A program made the position numbers and the translations under genes. Positions 1 through 11,540 of a stretch of 64,000 bases of DNA are shown here, one piece after another. The DNA lies in the NCBI GenBank assembly GCA_964036315.1, contig OZ038517.1, forward strand, positions 50,806,455 to 50,870,454, read 5' to 3'. The notes under the pieces were generated by a model. The model was not told the origin of the DNA. It searched no databases and saw nothing but the letters and a program-made list of their open reading frames with translations. This DNA is from Acanthosepion esculentum. Lineage: Eukaryota; Mollusca; Cephalopoda; Sepiida; Sepiidae. Every line of letters begins with the position of its first letter. Positions within the stretch are counted from its first letter, which is position 1.

Positions 1-1
1 T

Positions 2-36
<35 letters not shown>

Positions 37-250
37 TATATATATATATATATATATATTTCTATTCTACAGTGCTCACTATATACATATATTCTATTCT
101 ACATATATATTCTATATATATATATATATCTATATATATTTCTATTCTATATAGTGCTCACTATATATATATATATATATATTCTATTCTACATATATTT
201 TCTATATATATATATATGTATATATATTTCTATTCTACATAGTGCTCATT
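1..250. repeat. TA-rich microsatellite cluster
   Basis: Interleaved (TA)n with repeated TATTCTA and CTACAT..AGTGCTCACT spacers makes an imperfect compound repeat of roughly 60-bp blocks. The short reading frame at 154-345 is mostly this repeat. Confidence 0.85.
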
Positions 251-780
251 CGGTTTACCATCTCTGTGTTCTTGAGGCTGTGTATATAAAATTTTACCAG
301 TTGAGCCTATGTAGACAAAAGGAGTATTTCATGTGCTCCTTATGATTGATTGAGGGACTGTGGTGTTTTTTTCCATTTTATACTCTTGTGGAACTTGTTA
401 ATCATTTTATTCATTATTTACGATTAAAATTTATTTTATTTTAATCGCCTTCCAACTTTCCCTCTGTTTTCATTATTATTGTTGTGTCTTGATTGTTTTG
501 TATTTTTCCAATGATTGCCTTTAAAAAAAAATGTCGGTTGAAAGGATGTTAAGGTAGAAAATGACATTAATTTTTTTCTAAATATATACAGATACTATAT
601 TCTGACTCGGGAAATTTTAAGGCAGTGCATGCATGCTCTGATTTGCACAAGTGCTGATTTACATGTAAATAAAAATAAATACCCACCCTCAGCGCACACA
701 CATCTAGAGGATAGGCTCGAAGCCTAGTTTTTATCAGAGTGGAAAGTGCAATACAATATGTTGAGTTCAAATTCTATCTA
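250..780. other. Unannotated AT-rich interval
   Basis: I see no recognisable gene or element here. Short reading frames lack family signatures. Confidence 0.5.
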
Positions 781-784
781 AGGT

Positions 785-950
785 CATTCTGTTCACTTTT
801 GCACTTATATCTTTGGAAAGGTATGAATCCTTCTCCTCTCTTCCCAGATAGCGGTTAAATAGCAGGGTGGACTGAGCTCTTACGTTTTGGTTGGCAGTCA
901 GGGAAGTACAACTCAAAACCAGTTGATTGCAGAGTTAACAATTTCACCAC
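785..950 (+). repeat. SINE-body fragment (5S-SINE family)
   Basis: The motifs GGAAAGGTATGAATCC, CCCAGATAGCGGTTAAATAGCAG and TTTTGGTTGGCAGTCAG match the body downstream of the 5S-derived head at 38760-38880. No 5S head is seen here, so this is a partial copy or the shared body of a different SINE. Confidence 0.5.
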
Positions 951-1488
951 ATATACAATATATGTCATTGAAATACACTTAAATATACTTAAATGCTAAA
1001 TATAGGGCATGGTTAATTTTTTAACCGTTTTTAATTTCTGTCTAGATTTGTCTATGTCCATCCTTTTCTAAATACCTTAGTTTTCTTTTGTCTCCCTATC
1101 TCTTTTAATGCCATTTCCCTTATTTGTTGTTTGTTCCTCTTCTTTCTTCTTCTTCTTCTTCTTTTTTCTTTCTTTCTTTTCTTTAGTTCTTCTTTATAAA
1201 AAAAAAATGTGAAAATTCATTTTTTTAACAATCGTTTTTGCATTGACAAGCCTCAGGAAGAATATCCCGAGAGTGAAATGGCCATCTGAATGGGGTAGAC
1301 GGAGTCTCATTATTATGTAATTCATTTATATGCTCTATAATAAATATATTGAGCTCTCTTTTGTGAATCAGTTTTAGTATTTTATATTATTAGGATCTTC
1401 TTGGATTACTTACCCACAGAGTTTTACCTCTGTGCATGTGTGTGTGTGTATATATATATATATATTATATATATATATATATATTTTT
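950..1488. other. AT-rich spacer with pyrimidine tract and TG/TA repeat
   Basis: A (CTT)n/T-rich stretch lies near 1135-1195 and (TG)n(TA)n at 1436-1485. Nothing else is recognised. Confidence 0.5.
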
Positions 1489-1826
1489 AAGCGTATCACC
1501 CCAAGCAAGGCTGGAGGCCACTATCACGCAAGGGGTTAAAGAAGGGTTGGAGGAAGAGCAGATAGGAGTGGTAAAGGAGAGGATGTGGAGAAAAGGAAAG
1601 ACAGTGGGTCGATAAAGGCAAGGGGGTTACAGAAGATTTGGAGCGAGAGCAGATAGGAATGAAAGGATGTGGAGAAGGGAAGTGGATAGATCAAGGCAAC
1701 TGGAGATGTCGATTGACGTTTACACTTAAACCATTGGAGATTGTATTTGTCAGGGAAACAGTAATAGGGAAGGGAGTTCCATAGGTGAGATGTGCGAGAC
1801 ATGAAGCTATTGGAGGAGAAGAGATA
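1488..1826 (-). mobile_element. LINE 3'-end fragment (LINE family A)
   Basis: On the - strand this encodes S-R-T-S-H-L-W-N-S-L-P-Y-Y-C-F-P-D-K-Y-N. That is the C-terminal tail typical of many non-LTR reverse transcriptase ORFs and matches the better copy at 46371-47500. The 3' UTR ends in a conserved CCTTGCGTGATAGTGGCC..GCTTGGGGTGATACGCTT tail. It is truncated at its 5' side by a (TA)n tract. Confidence 0.7.
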
Positions 1827-1906
1827 TATATATATATATATATATATGTATAATGTATAGTTAAAATACCTTAGTAATATAGACACATGTTATGTGTGTA
1901 TATATA

Positions 1907-2427
1907 TGTTTGGTTTGGTTTGTTGTGTTTTATGGCACATCAACCTCAATTGGTTATTTAATGTCGACAACATTTTTTCCTGGTAATAATTTCTAAATCT
2001 ATTTCTGGTAATATATTTTTCCTGAAAAATGTATAGCTGGTAATATTATTTTAAAACCTGTATTGCTGGTAATATAAAAAATGTATTGCTGGTAATATTT
2101 AAAAAAAAAATATATTGCTGGTAATAGTTTTTTTTTTCTTGAAAAATTTACTTCTGGTAATAATTTTTCACAAAGTATTTCTGATATTAAAGCCTATATT
2201 TACACTTTCATAATGCTTTTTACATCAGTTTCAGGGTTAACTATTTTCCCATAGCTGGGACCCTAACAGGTGCTACCACCCTGGGTCAGGGTGGACCTTG
2301 GAACACCAGCAATTAAGAGGTGGTTCCATGCTCCTCAAAATCTCCTGATCAGAGGTCTTGCTGTTGGACGTAGTTTATCGTCTTACCCTGGATGCGGATG
2401 TAGTTTATCATCATACCCAGGATGGGT

Positions 2428-2428
<1 letters not shown>
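1907..2428 (-). mobile_element. VNTR retroposon copy A
   Basis: In - sense it has a 5' domain with CATCC..CTCTGATCAGGAG..GGAACCACCTCTTAATTGCTG and GGTAGCACCTGTTAGGGTCCCAGCTATGGG. A short degenerate core of TTACCAGCAATACATTTT-type units follows. The 3' tail has ATTAAATAACC..TTGA..TTGATGTGCCATAA and then AAACC repeats. The architecture is the same as the copy at 43962-45469. Confidence 0.65.
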
Positions 2429-2545
<117 letters not shown>

Positions 2546-2741
2546 ATCCACAGACAGAATGTTTAGCTGTATCACAGCTCATTAGTGTGGCTAGATATGC
2601 GATTGAAACCCAATTGATTTGACCTTCACCCTTAGGCCATCAGCACATGCATCAGAGAAAGTTAATTTTTAACACATTATATATGAGATATAAGCATTAC
2701 TGGCTACCAGAGATCTCAATTTGTAGCAAAGAGCTTTTAGC

Positions 2742-2743
<2 letters not shown>

Positions 2744-2801
<58 letters not shown>
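2744..2801. repeat. (TA)n microsatellite
   Basis: About 29 uninterrupted TA dinucleotides. Confidence 0.95.
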
Positions 2802-2806
<5 letters not shown>

Positions 2807-2879
2807 TTCAAAAGGACTTTATTTTATATGACCTTGGCTTCCTCGGCAATGTTTAGTTACAAGATTATGTGAATCAACT

Positions 2880-3650
2880 ACAATGCAATACTTATTGTTT
2901 CCCATTTTATAAATAACTATGAAAACAAGTTTTTTAATCATAATTTTATAAAAATATCAATGACCTATAAAACAAGTAAATTTGATTTTCTCAGACATAA
3001 TACAGTTTCTTCTCCAATTATTTTATGTTACGGATTACTTTTGGCTTTAATTTTCCAATTTTTTTTTTTTTTTAATTGTGATCTTGGCTCCATGATGCCT
3101 AATCAATAGAAATCCAAGGCTTGGAACTTTTCCCCATTGGTAATTTTTCTAAAAATGCCTAAAAATCTACCGGTAGATGAAGAAACCATAAATGAAGACT
3201 GGACACTAAGCAACTTGATTAAAACAACTGGCAAAGATTGTGAATTATGTTTATTGGTCGGCAAAACATCAGCGAATTGGCAATCAATTTGAACTTTATA
3301 AAATGGTAAATAATAAAGATTTTATTATTATCGTTGGTTCACATATTTTTATAATTTAGCAAATTTTTATAAATCTATGAATAAAATAAAAAACTTTCTT
3401 TTCAGATTTATTTCTTTATAAATTGATAAATGATAAACGTTGCATTATATTAACTGGTTTGCATTTTTAGAATGTTGTAAATATAAAATTATTCTCAAAA
3501 ATAAACAACCTTATAAATATTGTTTAATATTTTTGTTGTAAATTCTCAAAGAACAAAGAAAGTGTGTAAATTGACTTTCTTATATTTGGGTTTTATTAAA
3601 ATTGTAATCTTCACATTTTAAAAGCATATTCCTAAGGCCTTAGCGTGGTT
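2880..3650. mobile_element. Degenerate long-TIR MITE (family M relic)
   Basis: It contains blocks shared with the copy at 6712-7372: TTGGTTCACATATTTTTATAATTTAG, TTATTTCTTTATAAATTGATAAATGATAAA and TTTTTGTTGTAAATTCTCAA. The terminal block with ATTAAAATTGTAATCTTCACATTTTAAAA is strongly diverged. It is an old copy. Confidence 0.55.
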
Positions 3651-4205
3651 AAAATATCTGTGTCAAGGGAAATACCATCCTTTTGATACACTGTTTTGCA
3701 GGCATGAAGTTTGGACTTCGCTATCATTTTCAAATATCACTTCTTTGTGCCTTCATGTGACAGTTTGTTTGTCTTTAATATAATATCGTCTGCTCAAAGT
3801 TGTCTCTCATTCTGAACATTGAATTATTCACATATCTGTTTCTTAAACGGTTTTCATATAAAGTTGTAATTGCATATCATTGGTGATTGCATCGAGGTCA
3901 TTGCCGACAAACTGGTCATGTGAATAACTCATTTCTGTATCCTATTATTACTTCAGCAATCTGATGTCTTTCTGAAAGCACTGTCATAGTCATGTGGAGG
4001 AAGCGTAGGAGAGACGCCTGTGATTAGCATATACTCTGGCCAAGGCCTTGAACAGAATAATACAGCGGGTGCATTGGTTCATTTTGTGGCATTATTAGAA
4101 AATTGATTTCCTATCTGTATTTCATATTTTTACTCTCATCTGAAACAGATGAACCCCATCAACAGTAATTAACTTTTTATAAAAATATTTCCATACATAC
4201 ACTCT
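3650..4205. other. Unannotated interval
   Basis: I see no gene or named element. Composition resembles unique intronic or intergenic DNA. Confidence 0.45.
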
Positions 4206-5690
4206 TCCTCTGTCTTTGGAATAGGAGTAGAGGTTTATCAATTGAATCCTGTTTAGGATTGGGTTTCTGGTTCCTTCTAAAGTCTTTTTCATTCTCTTTC
4301 ACTCCCAGTAGCCCCTTGCATCTTAGTGGCATTATCACCTTGCTTGGGGTGAATAGAGGAATAGAGGTTTATCCCTTGTTTTCTGTTTAGGATTGGGTTT
4401 CTGGTTCCATCTAAAGTCTTTTTCATTCTCTTTCACTCCCAGTAGCCCCTTGCATCTTAGTGGCATTATCACCTTTCTTGGGGTGAATAGAGGAGTAGAG
4501 GTTTATCCCTTGTTTCCTGTTTAGGATTGGGTTTCTGGTTCCTTCTAAAGTCTTTTTCATTCTCTTTCGCTCCCAGTAGCCCCTTGCATCTTAGTGGCAT
4601 TATCACCTTGCTTGGGGTGAATAGATGGGTATAGGTTTATCCCTTGTTCCCTGTTTAGGATTGGGTTTCTGGTTCCTTCTAAAGTCTTTTTCATTCTCTT
4701 TCACTCCCAGTAGCCCCTTGCATCTTAGTGGCATTATCACCTTGCTTGGGGGGAATAGATGGGTATAGGTTTATCCCTTGTTTCCTGTTTAGGATTGGGT
4801 TTCTGGTTCCTTCTAAAGTTTTTTTCATTCTCTTTCACTCCCAGTAGCCCCTTGCATCTTAGTGGCATTATCACCTTGCTTGGGGTGAATAGAGGAGTAG
4901 AGGTTTAACCCTTGTTTCCTGCTTAGGATTGGTTTCCAGTTCCTTCTAAAGTCTTTTTCATTCTCTTTCACTCCCAGTAGACCCTTGCATCTTAGTGGCA
5001 TTATCACCTTGCTTGGGGTGAATAGAGGAGTAGAGGTTTAACCCTTGTTTCCTGTTTAGGATTGGGTTTCTGGTTCCTTCTAAAGTCTTTTTCATTCTCT
5101 TTCATTCCCAGTAGCATCTTGTATCTTAGTGGCATTATCACCTTCCTTGGGGTGAATAGAGGAGTAGAGGTTTATCCCTTGTTTCCTGTTTAGGATTGGG
5201 TTTCTGGTTCCTTCTAAAGTCTTCTTCATTCTCTTTCACTCCCAGTAGCCCCTTGCATCTTAGTGGCATTATCACCTTCCTTGGGGTGAATAGAGGAGTA
5301 GAGGTTTATCCCTTGTTTTCTGTTTAGGATTGGGTTTCTGGTTCCTTCTAAAGTCTTTTTCATTCTCTTTCACACCCAGTAGCCCCTTGCATTTGAGTGG
5401 CATTATCACCTTGCTTGGGGTGAATAGAGGAGTAGAGGTTTATCCCTTGTTTCCTGTTTAGGATTGGGTTTCTGGTTCCTTCTAAAGTCGTTTTCATTCT
5501 CTTTCACACCCAGTAGCCCCTTGCATCTTAGTGGCATTATCACCTTCCTTGGGGTGAATAGAGGAGTAGAGGTTTATCCCTTGTTTCTTGTTTAGGATTG
5601 GGTTTCTGGTTCCTTCTAAAGTTGTCCCATTTTCTTTCATTCACTGTAGCACTTGCATCTTTGAATGTTTATCACCTTGCTTGAAGTGAA
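4205..5690 (+). repeat. 134-bp tandem array, ~11 units
   Basis: The unit carries GGTTTATCCCTTGTTTCCTG, GATTGGGTTTCTGGTTCC and CCCCTTGCATCTTAGTGGC, then CACCTTGCTTGGGGTGAATAG. The TCTTAG motif recurs at 4321, 4455 and 4589, giving a 134-bp spacing. The end of the unit resembles the 3' terminus of LINE family A (compare 24115-24165). A second array of the same unit lies at 34110-34790. Confidence 0.9.
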
Positions 5691-5708
5691 TTAATTAAAA
5701 AAAGCTGA

Positions 5709-6179
5709 TCTTCCATGGAAATACGTTTTCGAAGGAAAAAATTATTACCAGAAATAGATTTTTGACAAAACAAAATATTACCAGCAATACGTTTTCGAAG
5801 GAAAAAATTATTACCAGAAATAGATTTTTGACAAAACAAAATATTACCAGCAATACGTTTTCGAAGGAAAAAATTATTACCAGAAATAGATTTTTGACAA
5901 AACAAAATATTACCAGCAATACGTTTTCGAAGGAAAAAATTATTACCAGAAATAGATTTTTGACAAAACAAAATATTACCAGCAATACGTTTTCGAAGGA
6001 AAAAATTATTACCAGAAATAGATTTTTGACAAAACAAAATTTTACCAGCAATACGTTTTCGAAGGAAAAAATTATTACCAGAAATTGATTTTTGACAAAA
6101 CAAAACATTACCAGCAATAAACCTTTTGTTGGCATTAAATAACCCTTTGAGGTTGATATGCCGTAAACCAAACCAAACC
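5709..6179 (+). mobile_element. VNTR retroposon copy B (5'-truncated)
   Basis: Six units of 66 bp start at 5723, 5789, 5855, 5921, 5987 and 6053, each with ACGTTTTCGAAGG and ATTACCAGAAATAG/ATTACCAGCAAT halves. The family tail TTGGCATTAAATAACCCTTTGAGG..GATATGCCGTAAACC and three AAACC-type units follow. AAGCTGA occurs at 5702-5708 and again at 6181-6187, a candidate target-site duplication. Because 66 is a multiple of three, long repetitive frames appear on both strands; they are artefacts. Confidence 0.75.
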
Positions 6180-6187
6180 AAAGCTGA

Positions 6188-6711
6188 CTCACTAGAAAAC
6201 AATTTACTATTAATAACTCATTCTCGAATTGCCACCTTATTCTTTTGGTATAGTAAGCCGAAGGGTGCACATTCTATGCATGCCTCACTAATATATTACC
6301 ATTCACCACCCGTGGGGGTATGCACACCATGTTAGGAATAAAGCTATGAATTGAACTCCCTATTTTCCAGCTAAGTGTTACATGATCCCGAAAGATTTAT
6401 TTATTTACTTATTAATACATTTTATTTTTTCATTTTATTATTTGTTGTGAGTTTATATGTTTTTGTCCCCAGTTGGTTCTGAAGAGCAAGGAGTAATTAC
6501 TAGTTAACACTTTTTCGCTATTTCTTTTTTGTTATGCTTTTTTCAATCCACCTTTTATGGTAATTTCTTTTCACATCCTTGCCCTTCCCCCCATATACTT
6601 TTGTATATACAGGCTGCAGCAGAAATACCTAAAAAAAAAAGCAAAGTAACTGCTGTTATAAAATTTAGGCAGTCATGTACTTATATACCCGTAATAAAAC
6701 ATGGTGTCAAA
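6188..6711. other. Unannotated interval between elements
   Basis: T-rich DNA with no recognisable gene or element. Confidence 0.45.
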
Positions 6712-7372
6712 AAGGACAGTGTTTCCCATGAAACCACATTTTCTAACTCCCCTTCACTCCCCGGCAATGTTTATTGTTTTAAAAAGTGGTGATTAGAATT
6801 GGAATAAAACCTAAACATATGAGACTGAATTTATACATGTTCTTGGTTCATGTGAACGTAGAATGGAAATAATAAACATTATTTAATTATTAGATTGTTT
6901 ATTTACACTATTTATTTATTATATTATTTATTGGAATGGTTGGCAAAACATCGGCTAATTGCCAATCCGTTCAAACTTAATGAAATGGTAAATAATAAGG
7001 ATTTCAGTATGGTTGGTTCACATATTTTAATAATTTAGTAAATGTTTTTAAATTTATGAATAAAAAATTGTTTTCGTATTTATTTCTTTATAAATTAGTA
7101 AATGATAAATATTGCATTGCATCACTTCTAATTGTATTAGTTTTTAGAATGGTGTAGATATAAAATTATTCTTTTAAATAAACAGTCTAAAAAATGAAAA
7201 GGGTTTGATATTTTTGTTGTAAATTCTCAAGATCAAAAAAAAAAAATTCATAAATTCACTTTCATCATACGTTTAAATTTTATTCCAATTTTAATCATCA
7301 CTTTTTAAAACAAAACATTGCCAAAGATTGCAGGTAGGTAAAAAGATGTATCATAGGAAAAACCATGTGTTT
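6712..7372. mobile_element. Full-length long-TIR MITE (family M)
   Basis: The left terminus contains GGCAATGTTTATTG, TTTTAAAAAGTGGTGATTAG and ATTGGAATAAAACC. The right terminus is its reverse complement (ATTTTAATCATCACTTTTTAAAACAAAACATTGCC). TIRs are about 120-130 bp and diverged, and the interior is AT-rich with no transposase. It is a non-autonomous DNA transposon of unknown superfamily. Other copies lie at 15895, 16690 and 17215. Confidence 0.7.
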
Positions 7373-8016
7373 GATACTCCATCTTATTGTGGGTATGTAG
7401 TGGACCATGCGGGGGTGTGAAGTGTGAAGAGATGAGAGGATATGTCTGGGCTAAACTTTCCCGCTGGCCGGTCCAGCTACATAAGAATGTTGGACTATAA
7501 TGGAGTCCAAAGAAGATAAAGAAACAAACAAGACCGATATACATGTATGCAAACAAATATATATTAATAACAAATTACAATGACATGAAGGGTTACAGAG
7601 TGTTGTATGGAGAAGTTATGGTGAGTGTGTTGAGTGTCCGTACGAACGCGTATATTGATTTTAGTGTGTTCCCAGAATATGGGAAATGCTGTATGTGTGA
7701 GAGGTCACATATTGGAATAAGTAAAAAAAAAAAAAAAAGAGAATTTTCTACCCATGGAAGTATCAAGTATATATTCAGAACAGCATCATTCTCGAATACC
7801 ATGAAATGTGTATGAAAAGCTCTCCGTGTTGCAATTACAGATTTATCGGCCTCAAGAAAACAGCAGTAAACACACAGTAAGCTCCGGTTCAAGCCATGAT
7901 GGCAACTGAACATGTCTGGAAAAAAAATGGTAAGACATTAGCTAGATATGAAGACACCATTGTCACTTGCCAAAGTTCGCTAGTACCACATAGGCAACAA
8001 TTTAAACAAAAACAAT
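7372..8016. other. Unannotated interval
   Basis: It contains a poly-A run near 7724. No family signature is recognised in the short frames on either strand. Confidence 0.4.
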
Positions 8017-8590
8017 TAGTACAGTATTTACATTAGTCGGACTATTGTCCTTGTCACTATATTTATATATGTTATATATATAGTTAAGTTCTCCACTGCC
8101 TTAACCGGGTATTGAACTCACACTCTTTGGGTCCTGTCACTGGATCTAACCAACGCCTTTATCCACTGTGCCATGTGTGCTTGAGAACATCTGGGTATGA
8201 TTTTCTGGGTATTATAAACCTAATGTTTTCAGTAACCATTTTTTACCAGTGCTCATATTGCAATTTTTGCTGTTATCATTGCATGTTTTTACCAGAGCTC
8301 ATATTGCAACTTTGTTATCATTGCTTTTCTCTGGCACTCCTTATTACTGGAGTATACCTGGTTAAGGCAGTGGAGAACTTTCAGAGGGAAAATTAGCAGG
8401 AGATAACTGATAACTGACATCCATCAAACATGGCACTAGAACAGTCTACCCCAGTGATCGAAATAAAGGGTTCAGTTCGAAATTCCAACCACCCGAAGAA
8501 GGCCGGAGTGTACAACGGCCGAAACGTTGTGACAAATATGGCGACAAAGATGAGGACAATAGTCCGACTAATGTAAATACTGTACATAAT
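8016..8590. mobile_element. Inverted Penelope-type repeat with tRNA-like box and hammerhead-like core
   Basis: Two inverted pairs are visible. GTACAGTATTTACATTAGTCGGAC (8019-8042) matches the complement of sequence at 8562-8585. GTTCTCCACTGCCTTAACC (near 8089) matches the complement of sequence near 8356-8379. On the right arm CCGAAGA-AGGCC(12 nt)GGCC-GAAAC (8493-8525) resembles a hammerhead ribozyme with U4 changed to C. The same block, inverted, recurs at 49830-50060, where it seeds a minisatellite. Confidence 0.5.
8095..8190 (-). repeat. tRNA-like Pol III promoter region
   Basis: On the - strand TGGCACAGTGGATAAAGGC fits an A box and GAGTTCAATACCCGG fits a B box, spaced as in tRNA-derived SINE heads. 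I could not fold a complete cloverleaf by eye, so it is not called a tRNA gene. Confidence 0.45.
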
Positions 8591-9080
8591 ACCTCATCTC
8601 AGAAATATAGACAGATCCAAAAACAATTAGTGTTCATAAAACTGCCAGTCACTCTAGGTCCTGATAAAATCATTTAGGGCCCATTTGACTACATGGGTTC
8701 CAAACCGATTGAGTGGGTCCATGGTTCTATATTAACAATTCTTCCAACCCATCCCCACTATTCTAATCCTCACCTGTATTAAGGACTTAAGAGAATTTAA
8801 TCTAGAAATAATTTTGATTTATAGCTATAAGTTTGCTTTTCTAATTTACACACAACCACATCCTTAATGACTTGATAAGAGAAAAAAAGAAAAAAATGAT
8901 TACAGTGTCAAGAGCCACTTTAGATTCTTAAATAAACACCTCAAACTTCCAGTTTTGACAAAGAAGCAATTTAATATTATATGTCAAACAACCCTGTTAT
9001 ATCAAAATCTACGCTTGCATGAATTCTTGACCAATGACCATCCCTTTCTGATTTGCAGTAAATTTCTAAATTCATGTTTG
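8590..9080. other. Unannotated interval
   Basis: I see nothing recognisable. Confidence 0.4.
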
Positions 9081-9275
9081 ACATGAATACGTATAACTGA
9101 CAAAAGGAAAACTTATCTTAGCCGACACATTTCGTTGTCTGAGGGAGTTTATCAAGGCAAATGCAATGATTTTATTTTGTAACTAGTGTTTATGGAGAAA
9201 CGTAAAAATAGAAGTTTTGCAAAGTTTTAAAATTTAAGAGATACTCGTAAATATTCATCAGGTTAGCTGCTAATT
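9080..9275. repeat. Left arm of ~190-bp inverted repeat
   Basis: ACAAAAGGAAAACTTATCTTAG and ATTCATCAGGTTAGCTGCTAA recur as reverse complement at 10355-10520 (TTAGCAGCTAATCTGATGAAT and CTAAGATAAGTTTTCCTTTTGT). The two arms enclose VNTR retroposon copies C and D. Confidence 0.7.
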
Positions 9276-9490
9276 TATATGACGATAAACTACATCCAGC
9301 AGCAAGGCCTCTGATCAGGAGGTTTTGAGAAGCATGGAACCACCTCTTAATTGCTGTTGTTCCCAGGTCCACTCTGACCTGGGGTGGTAGCACCTGTTAG
9401 CAACCAAGCTATGGGCAAATAGTTAACCGCTAAACTGTGGTCAAAATACTATGAAAGTATAAAGATAGATTTTTATAGTAAAAATGCCAG
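9276..9490 (+). mobile_element. VNTR retroposon copy C (5' domain only)
   Basis: It carries the 5' domain GATAAACTACATCCAGCAGC..CTCTGATCAGGAGG..GGAACCACCTCTTAATTGCTG and TAGCACCTGTTAG..AGCTATGGGCAAATAGTTAA. The first core unit, GCCAGCAATAC, follows; the copy then dissolves into a (CTTT)n-rich tract at 9490-9770. Confidence 0.7.
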
Positions 9491-9770
9491 CAATACTTTT
9501 ATCTTCTCTTCTTTCTTTCTTTCTTATAGGTCTTATCGTCTTTTCATTGTTTCTTTTTCTCTCTTCTTCTTTCTTTTATTCTCTTTCTTTCTTCCTTCCT
9601 TCCTTTTTTTCTTTCTTATTTGTCTTGCCTTCTTTTCATCATTTTTTTTGCTTTTATTCTCTTTTTTCCTTTCTTTCTTATTGGTCTTGTCTTACTTTCA
9701 TGTTTTGTTTTTTCTTCTATTTTATTTATTTTATTTTATTTTATTTTTATTTTCCTATCTTCATATTTCT
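9490..9770. repeat. Polypyrimidine (CTTT/TTTA) tract
   Basis: About 280 bp of nearly pure pyrimidine on the + strand. The 104-residue Phe/Leu/Ser-rich frame at 9484-9798 is a low-complexity artefact. Confidence 0.85.
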
Positions 9771-9771
9771 G

Positions 9772-10180
9772 ATTATGACGATAGATGACATCCAGTAGCA
9801 TGGCCTCTAATCAGGAGGTTTTGAGGAGCCTGGAACCACCTCTTAATTGCTTTTTTTTCCCAGGTCCACCCTGATCCAGGATGTTAGCATCTGTTAGGGT
9901 CCCAGCTATGAGCAAATAGCAAACACCCAAACAAAAATCAAACACAAGATGAAAGTATAAAAATATATATATTTATAGTAAAATTACCCACAATACATTT
10001 TTATATAAAAAAAAAAAAATTAATGAACAACACCTATTGATAGCAAAATGACCAACTATACATTTTATCTTTAGTTGAAGGCATACAAATGCTTTTAAAA
10101 TATTTAAATTTCAGTATGAAATAACCCATAGAGGTGTTGATATGCCACTAAACAAAATCAACCAACTGATCAACCCAAAT
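9772..10180 (+). mobile_element. VNTR retroposon copy D
   Basis: The 5' domain (CTCTAATCAGGAGG, GGAACCACCTCTTAATTGC, GGGTCCCAGCTATGAGC) is followed by a short core (TTACCCACAATACATTTTTAT, ATGACCAACTATACATTTTATC). The tail is GAAATAACCCATAGAGGTGTTGATATGCCACTAAAC. This is a complete but unexpanded copy. Confidence 0.7.
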
Positions 10181-10186
10181 CATACG

Positions 10187-10349
10187 GAGATGATTTTTAG
10201 GAATGTATGTACATAGTGAGAAAATATATGATGTGATATTTTGAATAATTATATATAAACTTTTTCCTCAATGTTCACATAAATTATTCAAAACCTTACG
10301 TTATATATTTCATCTTTATGCACACGAATTCCTAAAATCATCTGCATAT
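10187..10349. repeat. Imperfect palindrome, ~65-bp arms
   Basis: GATGATTTTAGGAATG..TGAATAATTA is mirrored by ATTATTCAAAACC..GAATTCCTAAAATCATC around 10268. Arms are diverged. Confidence 0.6.
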
Positions 10350-10354
10350 GAATT

Positions 10355-10520
10355 TAGCAGCTAATCTGATGAATATTTATGAGCATCTCTTAAATTTAAA
10401 AACTATGCAAAACTTAGATTTTTACTCTTGTCCATAAATACTTTTTGCCTTGATAAAGTCGCCTCAGAAGACAAAATGCGTCATCTAAGATAAGTTTTCC
10501 TTTTGTCTTTATTCATATTG
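10355..10520. repeat. Right arm of ~190-bp inverted repeat
   Basis: Reverse-complement partner of 9080-9275. Confidence 0.7.
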
Positions 10521-10662
10521 TCCTTTTTACAAATATATTCCATCTGAAATTTTCCACATATAATTGCCCAATATAGACTTAATTTTCTATCACTGCAAAT
10601 CTACAATTCACTGCTTTTCTAGATTGGCGATTGTGTCTCATCATCACTTACGCACACATATA

Positions 10663-11540
10663 TTGTGTGTTTCAATAGCTTGGACTGATTTTAAATATGA
10701 ATTAAGTCTTTGGCAATTTCAACAATGGAAAGATTAACAATCAAACGTGTTAAAGTCATCAAAGCTTATTACGAAAATGGACATCCAAATTTATAAACAT
10801 ACGACCCAATGATTCCGCTAGCAAAAGATGCACACCAAAAAGTGACCTTTTGTGGACGCAGTGGCTTTTCAACTATCTTCCTTGGATTTTCATCAGCCCA
10901 AATGCGACGATTCTGCTTATTAACAAATCCACCAAGATGAAAAATGGGCTTCATCACTAAAGAGGATTTTTTGCGAAAAATCTTCATCAGCTTCGTCTTT
11001 GCTTGTGCACCCAATTGACGAATGTACAGCGCTCCAAATGGTCAGCAGTTTTCAGTTCTTGTATCAATTCAATTTTGTTAGCGTGCAGAGACAAATATTT
11101 TGTCAAAATTCGATGTAACGTTGTTGCGGAGAGTTTCAATCCCTGCACGCGATGCCGAATAGAGGGGGTCTGGATTTTCGGCCACATTCTTGTGCACTGC
11201 AGCAATGTTTTCAGCTGAACAGCGTAAACGAGCATGCAGCGGTGTTTTCACATCTGCTACCAACCCAGTTTGTTTGAATTTATGGACAATTTTTCTAATT
11301 CCACTCTCATTTGGTCGACTATGTTGACAAAAGAAATCGCGAAGTGCTTGAAATGCATTTCTGTTTGAACATCCATTTCTGTAATAGGCTTCGATAACTT
11401 TAACACGTTGTTTGATTGTTAATCTTTCCATGGTTGAAATTAACAAAGACATAAGTTGTTAAATCTAAAAGTTAAAGAAAAAAAATCATTCAACACTTAA
11501 ACTTAATTCACATTTAAAATCACTCTAAGTTATTGGAACA

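Noticed and set aside
5672..6270. Long repetitive reading frames on both strands (108, 176 and 191 residues)
   Set aside because: They arise because the tandem unit is 66 bp, a multiple of three, so an open frame is repeated. The region is the core of a VNTR retroposon with no coding signature.
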